Assembly: GCF_019399895.1 (NCBI RefSeq)
Contig: NC_091864.1
Span: 9,774,001-9,838,000 of the forward strand
Source: Cardiocondyla obscurior
Lineage: Eukaryota; Arthropoda; Insecta; Hymenoptera; Formicidae
Reading direction: 5' to 3'
DNA length: 64,000 nucleotides
Part shown: positions 63,301-64,000 of the stretch, piece by piece
How the letters are laid out: the number at the start of each line of letters is the position of its first letter
Position numbering within the stretch: position 1 is the stretch's first letter
The notes under the pieces: model-generated
Database searches by the model: none
The model's input: only the letters and a program-made list of their open reading frames with translations
What the model was told of the DNA's origin: nothing
Translations under genes and position numbers: made by a program

Positions 63301-64000
63301 AAAAAAAAATGATAAAAAACGCGAGAGAAAAAAGAGCAGGCCAAACTGGTCTGAAACTCCACCCCGTCTGGTGTGCAAATGCACATCCTGAAAATTTGAA
63401 ACTGTTGTCCCACTGGGAAAAAAGGAGCAAAGGCTAGGCGCGGCGAAATGAATCGCGGACAATAGGAAAATACGGGCGCGGCATAACGATATGACGATGC
63501 AACGGTGAGCAATTATGCGAACAAAGACTCGCGGACTTTTTAATTATTTCTGAAAATTGGATCAATACGCAATTAATTACGGAAAACTGCACTACTTTCC
63601 CCCGCGCTTTTATCATATTTATCGCTCGCTCAATGTGCAATCAGCCCGATTGCAGTGGTATGCATTACGAGTGTAACCGGGAAGCTTATGTTTGTCAATT
63701 AAAAGTCAAAGCGAATGAAAGTTCGATGGGATAAACGTGACGATAGACGCTGGTCAGCGTGCTTTGTAAATTGTTGAAATGCTATATAAAATCTATGAAA
63801 TGTTAGCGCGACTCAGTGAAGAGGCTGTAGCGCGGCTTTTCCTTTGATCTGTGCGCCAACGGTAAATATTCGCATTGACACAGCACAATATTTTATAGTA
63901 GTTGGATTTCATAGAAATTCCGCGTTATACATTTTGCATTTCATTCGTCGATGTTTCTGGGAAAAAATCAGCGGGAACACAGTGGTTCAAGTTCTATTAT

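Larger units (their letters stand above)
49432..64000. other. Non-coding stretch right of module D
   Basis: About 14.5 kb with no exon that I can support on either strand. CpG-rich blocks lie near 49920-50420, 53000-53340, 55150-55400, 56220-57040, 57920-58350, 59240-59720, 60120-60360, 61000-61840 and 63230-63500. AT-rich blocks lie near 51540-52400, 54680-54800, 55900-56160, 58490-58900 and 60640-60990. The 3' exon(s) of the plus-strand RNA, or the 5' exon of the LRR gene, could be hidden here. Confidence 0.5.

Noticed and set aside
1..64000. CRISPR arrays, bacterial operons, viral integrations
   Set aside because: No regularly spaced repeats, no compact gene organisation, and no viral-type open frames. 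The sequence has insect nuclear character throughout.

Overview
This window looks like insect nuclear DNA, most likely from a hymenopteran such as an ant. I infer this from a mosaic of AT-rich and CpG-rich stretches (many TCGCG and TTAATTAA words), frequent poly-A/T tracts and microsatellites, short introns with GTRAGT donors and pyrimidine-TTACAG acceptors, and almost no coding sequence. No marker gene fixes the species.

Left edge: one clear protein-coding exon lies on the minus strand (308-865). It holds the start codon, a signal peptide, a four-cysteine cap and the first leucine-rich repeats of a secreted or cell-surface LRR protein, possibly connectin-like. It has a good 3' splice site just before the ATG and a good 5' splice site after the fourth repeat. 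The rest of the protein is therefore left of the window, and at least one non-coding 5' exon and the promoter lie at higher coordinates, possibly inside this window.

Rest of the window: I find no further protein exon that I can support. The long open frames elsewhere look like chance frames in CpG-rich DNA. The most interesting structure is a family of plus-strand exon modules at about 13.4-13.8 kb (A), 28.3 kb (B), 47.9-48.5 kb (C, with an internal tandem exon duplication) and 48.8-49.4 kb (D). Each module has an exon ending in a related block of about 55 nt that stops exactly at a GTRAG donor. In A, C and D it is followed by a related second exon of 41-48 nt starting after TTACAG and ending at GTRAGTC. 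Indels between copies are not multiples of three and stops occur in the best frames, while a small stem near the donor varies in a compensatory way. I read this as an undescribed spliced non-coding RNA (or set of duplicated non-coding exons) on the plus strand, perhaps started by a TATA promoter near 47.72 kb.

Several strong inverted repeats occur, some of them just upstream of modules A and C: two pre-miRNA-sized hairpins at 12.86-13.06 kb, a long nearly perfect fold-back at 46.74-46.93 kb and a nested fold-back at 47.27-47.44 kb. Others, at 6.46, 16.35, 35.0-35.4, 38.0-38.2 and 42.5 kb, may be miniature transposable elements or structured regulatory DNA. All functional statements about the non-coding part are inference from sequence pattern alone.
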